From NCBI RefSeq assembly GCF_024696245.1, contig NZ_JAILGZ010000073.1, forward strand, positions 1 through 35,986: a stretch of 35,986 nt of DNA. Reading direction: 5' to 3'. Positions 34,595 to 35,986 of this stretch are shown here, piece by piece; position 1 is the first letter of the stretch; the number at the start of each line of letters is the position of its first letter. Under the pieces are notes generated by a model. The model saw only the letters and a list, made by a program, of their open reading frames with translations. It made no database searches and was not told the DNA's origin. The DNA comes from Treponema sp. (GTDB lineage: Bacteria; Spirochaetota; Spirochaetia; Treponematales; Treponemataceae). A program made the position numbers and the translations under genes.

Positions 34595-35467
34595 ATGGAA
34601 AAATTGAAGATTCTTCTGGCTAAAGGCCGTATTTATGAATCAGTTTATTCACTTTTAAACGACGTAGGAATTACACTTTATCTTCCTGACCGTCAGTACT
34701 TTCCTGTGACAAATCAGGATGACCTTGCATTTCAGGTTGTAAAACCACAGATTACCAGCGCCCTTCTTGCACAGAATAAAGCAGATGTTGGATTCAGCGG
34801 AAAAGACTGGGTATACGAAAACGGTGTTCAGGACGATGTTGAAGAAATCATGGACTTAGGCTTTGACCCTGTACGCATCGTTGCTGCAATTCCAGAAACT
34901 GTAGACTATGACTCACTTCTTAAAAAGCCACTTACAATTGCAACTGAATATCAGGCTTTAAGTTCTAAATGGATTTCTGATAAAAAGATTGACGGTAAAA
35001 TTTTCCGTACATGGGGAACTTCAGAGGGTTTTGTTCAGGATACACCGGATGCCCTTGCCCAGGTTCTTATTGATAATACTTCTACAGGTTCTTCACTTAA
35101 AGCAAACCGCCTTAAGATTGTTGATACTTTAATGGAATCTTCTACAAGAATGTATGCTTCTAAGGAAGCCCTTAAGGATCCAGCTAAAAAGCAGAAGATT
35201 ATGGAACTTAAGATGCTCTTTGAAACTGTTCTTGCTGCACGTTCAAGAGTAATGCTTGAAATGAATGTTTCTGAAGAAAAGTTTGATGCACTTATTAAGG
35301 GTATTCCTTCCATGAAGAGCCCTACAGTTTCTCCACTCTTTGGTGGAAACGGTTACGCTGTAAAGATTGCCGTTAAAAAATCAGAAGTTCCTACACTTCT
35401 TCCACAGCTCCATGCTCTTGGTGCAACTGATATTGTTGAATACGGTCTGCGCAAGGTTTTGATGTAA
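34595..35467 (+). CDS. hisG: ATP phosphoribosyltransferase HisG, long form
   Basis: The product is 290 residues from the ATG at 34595, with GGAG 6 nt upstream; an in-frame TTG at 34583 is part of that ribosome site. It catalyses the first step of histidine synthesis, joining ATP and phosphoribosyl pyrophosphate. Features include the N-terminal LKILLAKGRIYE strand-loop, DVGFSGKDWVYE in the position of the GITGxDxxxE element, and the phosphate-binding loop IDNTSTGSSLKAN, equivalent to the usual D-x-x-x-T-G-x-T-L. After residue ~215 the chain continues into the ACT-like regulatory domain of long HisG proteins, where histidine gives feedback inhibition in the family. No hisZ is therefore needed. 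No other his gene is in the window. It has a strong promoter and its own terminator. Confidence 0.93.
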   Translation: MEKLKILLAKGRIYESVYSLLNDVGITLYLPDRQYFPVTNQDDLAFQVVKPQITSALLAQNKADVGFSGKDWVYENGVQDDVEEIMDLGFDPVRIVAAIPETVDYDSLLKKPLTIATEYQALSSKWISDKKIDGKIFRTWGTSEGFVQDTPDALAQVLIDNTSTGSSLKANRLKIVDTLMESSTRMYASKEALKDPAKKQKIMELKMLFETVLAARSRVMLEMNVSEEKFDALIKGIPSMKSPTVSPLFGGNGYAVKIAVKKSEVPTLLPQLHALGATDIVEYGLRKVLM

Positions 35468-35486
35468 TTTATTTAATCTGATATTT

Positions 35487-35522
35487 ATCCCCTTTCATTT
35501 TATATGGAAGGGGATTTTTTTT
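35487..35522 (+). terminator. Rho-independent terminator of hisG
   Basis: A 12-bp stem (35487-35498 with 35504-35515, one wobble pair) with a 5-nt loop is followed by eight T residues. It starts 20 nt after the hisG stop codon. Confidence 0.92.
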
Positions 35523-35610
35523 GGTAATTTGTGTGGTTTTTTGTTAAACGATGAAAATATATATATGGGGAATATTTGTTTTTTTTTGAAATCCGCCAGC
35601 TTTTTTAATC

Positions 35611-35664
35611 CGCCTTCTTTTTGTTAAAAAGCTGCATGATTTATAAAAACAGATTTCTCCAAAA
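35611..35664 (+). repeat. Dispersed non-coding block, copy B
   Basis: This stretch before the nuclease pseudogene shares CGCCT, a T5-G run, GCTGCAT, TAAAA, ACAG and TTTCTCCAAAA in the same order with 6380-6458. The spacing differs by small insertions, including about 21 extra nucleotides before TTTCTCC in copy A. An ATCCGCC heptamer is also repeated at 35591-35597 and 35608-35614. Confidence 0.4.
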
Positions 35665-35688
35665 AATTAATGTCAAAATATGGAGAAA
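35654..35688 (+). promoter_or_regulatory. Inverted repeat that could mask a ribosome site
   Basis: TTTCTCCA (35654-35661) is the exact complement of TGGAGAAA (35681-35688). The right arm is the ribosome site of the pseudogene ATG at 35691. The 8-bp stem with a 19-nt loop could hide it in the mRNA. Confidence 0.45.
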
Positions 35689-35690
35689 CC

Positions 35691-35986
35691 ATGAAAGAAA
35701 CCTCTTATTCTAAATCATTAGAAAACCTGACCTTTACTGACGACTATTAAAAGGCCGTGTCTACAAAGATCTGCCTGAAAGCTTTGTAATCTTTATCTGT
35801 AAAAATGATCCCTTTAATTTAGGACTTCCCTGCTACACATTTAAAACCTCATGTCAGCAGACAGCCATTAATGACAAAACAGACAAAACAGTAAAATTGT
35901 TTTATAATGCAAGTGCATGGGATAAATCAGAGGACGAGGAATTAAAAAGCCTCTTTAAATTTGTCTGTTACAACAAAGCGGAAAGT
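35691..35986 (+). pseudogene. Rpn-type PD-(D/E)XK nuclease/transposase, core deleted, 3' end outside window
   Basis: The ATG at 35691 has GGAG 5 nt upstream and encodes SLENLTFTDDY, the usual N-terminus of the Rpn/PD-(D/E)XK transposase family, then stops at 35748 after 19 codons. From 35744 a different frame, shifted by 2 nt, stays open to the window edge. It encodes the family's later part: LLKGRVYKDLPESFVIFIC, then NDPFNLGLPCYTF, then LFYNASAW and ELKSLFKFV. In intact members about 90-110 residues holding the PD-(D/E)XK catalytic site lie between these two parts (family knowledge, from memory). Here they are absent, so an internal deletion with loss of frame is the simplest reading. The product cannot be a functional nuclease. 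The 3' end may continue beyond the window. Confidence 0.8.

Overview
The window looks like part of a host-associated Treponema-type spirochaete chromosome. It is AT-rich. It carries giant secreted proteins built from Ig-like repeats, a Cache-type chemoreceptor, an Omp85-like barrel protein and a fragment of a PD-(D/E)XK (Rpn-type) transposase-nuclease, all common in that group. The assignment is inferred from gene content; there is no rRNA or other phylogenetic marker. No tRNA, rRNA, CRISPR array or intact insertion sequence was seen.

Positions 1-14695 hold two giant Ig-repeat envelope proteins on the minus strand. The first is a lipoprotein of at least 2093 residues that runs off the left edge (1-6281). 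The second is a 2250-residue protein with a cleavable signal peptide and a C-terminal segment that looks like an outer-membrane barrel (7943-14695). Between them, on the plus strand, lies an orphan solute-binding-protein-like gene (6562-7743), followed by a strong bidirectional terminator.

Positions 14900-18814 form a plus-strand run: a Sir2 deacylase, the 16S rRNA methyltransferase rsmE, a zincin-like protein with an HEYTH motif, a secreted protein of unknown function, and the 16S rRNA methyltransferase rsmG. The last four are tightly packed and two junctions overlap. A convergent secreted esterase with an Ig-like N-terminus follows (18825-20225). Divergent from it is a fusion of a HAD phosphatase with a TrmR-type tRNA methyltransferase (20315-21562).

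Positions 21590-29529 are a minus-strand, translationally coupled pair: a bacterial alpha-2-macroglobulin with an intact CMEQ thioester and penicillin-binding protein 1C. Divergent from them are a small three-helix membrane protein and an RluA-family pseudouridine synthase (29583-30792), then a single-POTRA Omp85-like outer-membrane protein (30903-32123). A Cache/HAMP methyl-accepting chemotaxis protein (32263-34356, minus) stands back to back with a lone hisG (34595-35467, plus). The right edge holds a transposase-nuclease gene that has lost its catalytic core.

Two patterns run across the window. First, six genes have no Shine-Dalgarno sequence and have a -10-like box 6-10 nt before the ATG, which suggests leaderless mRNAs; other genes here have clear GGAG-type ribosome sites. 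Second, much of the coding capacity serves the envelope: Ig-repeat proteins, macroglobulin defence with PBP1C repair, a beta-barrel protein and an esterase.
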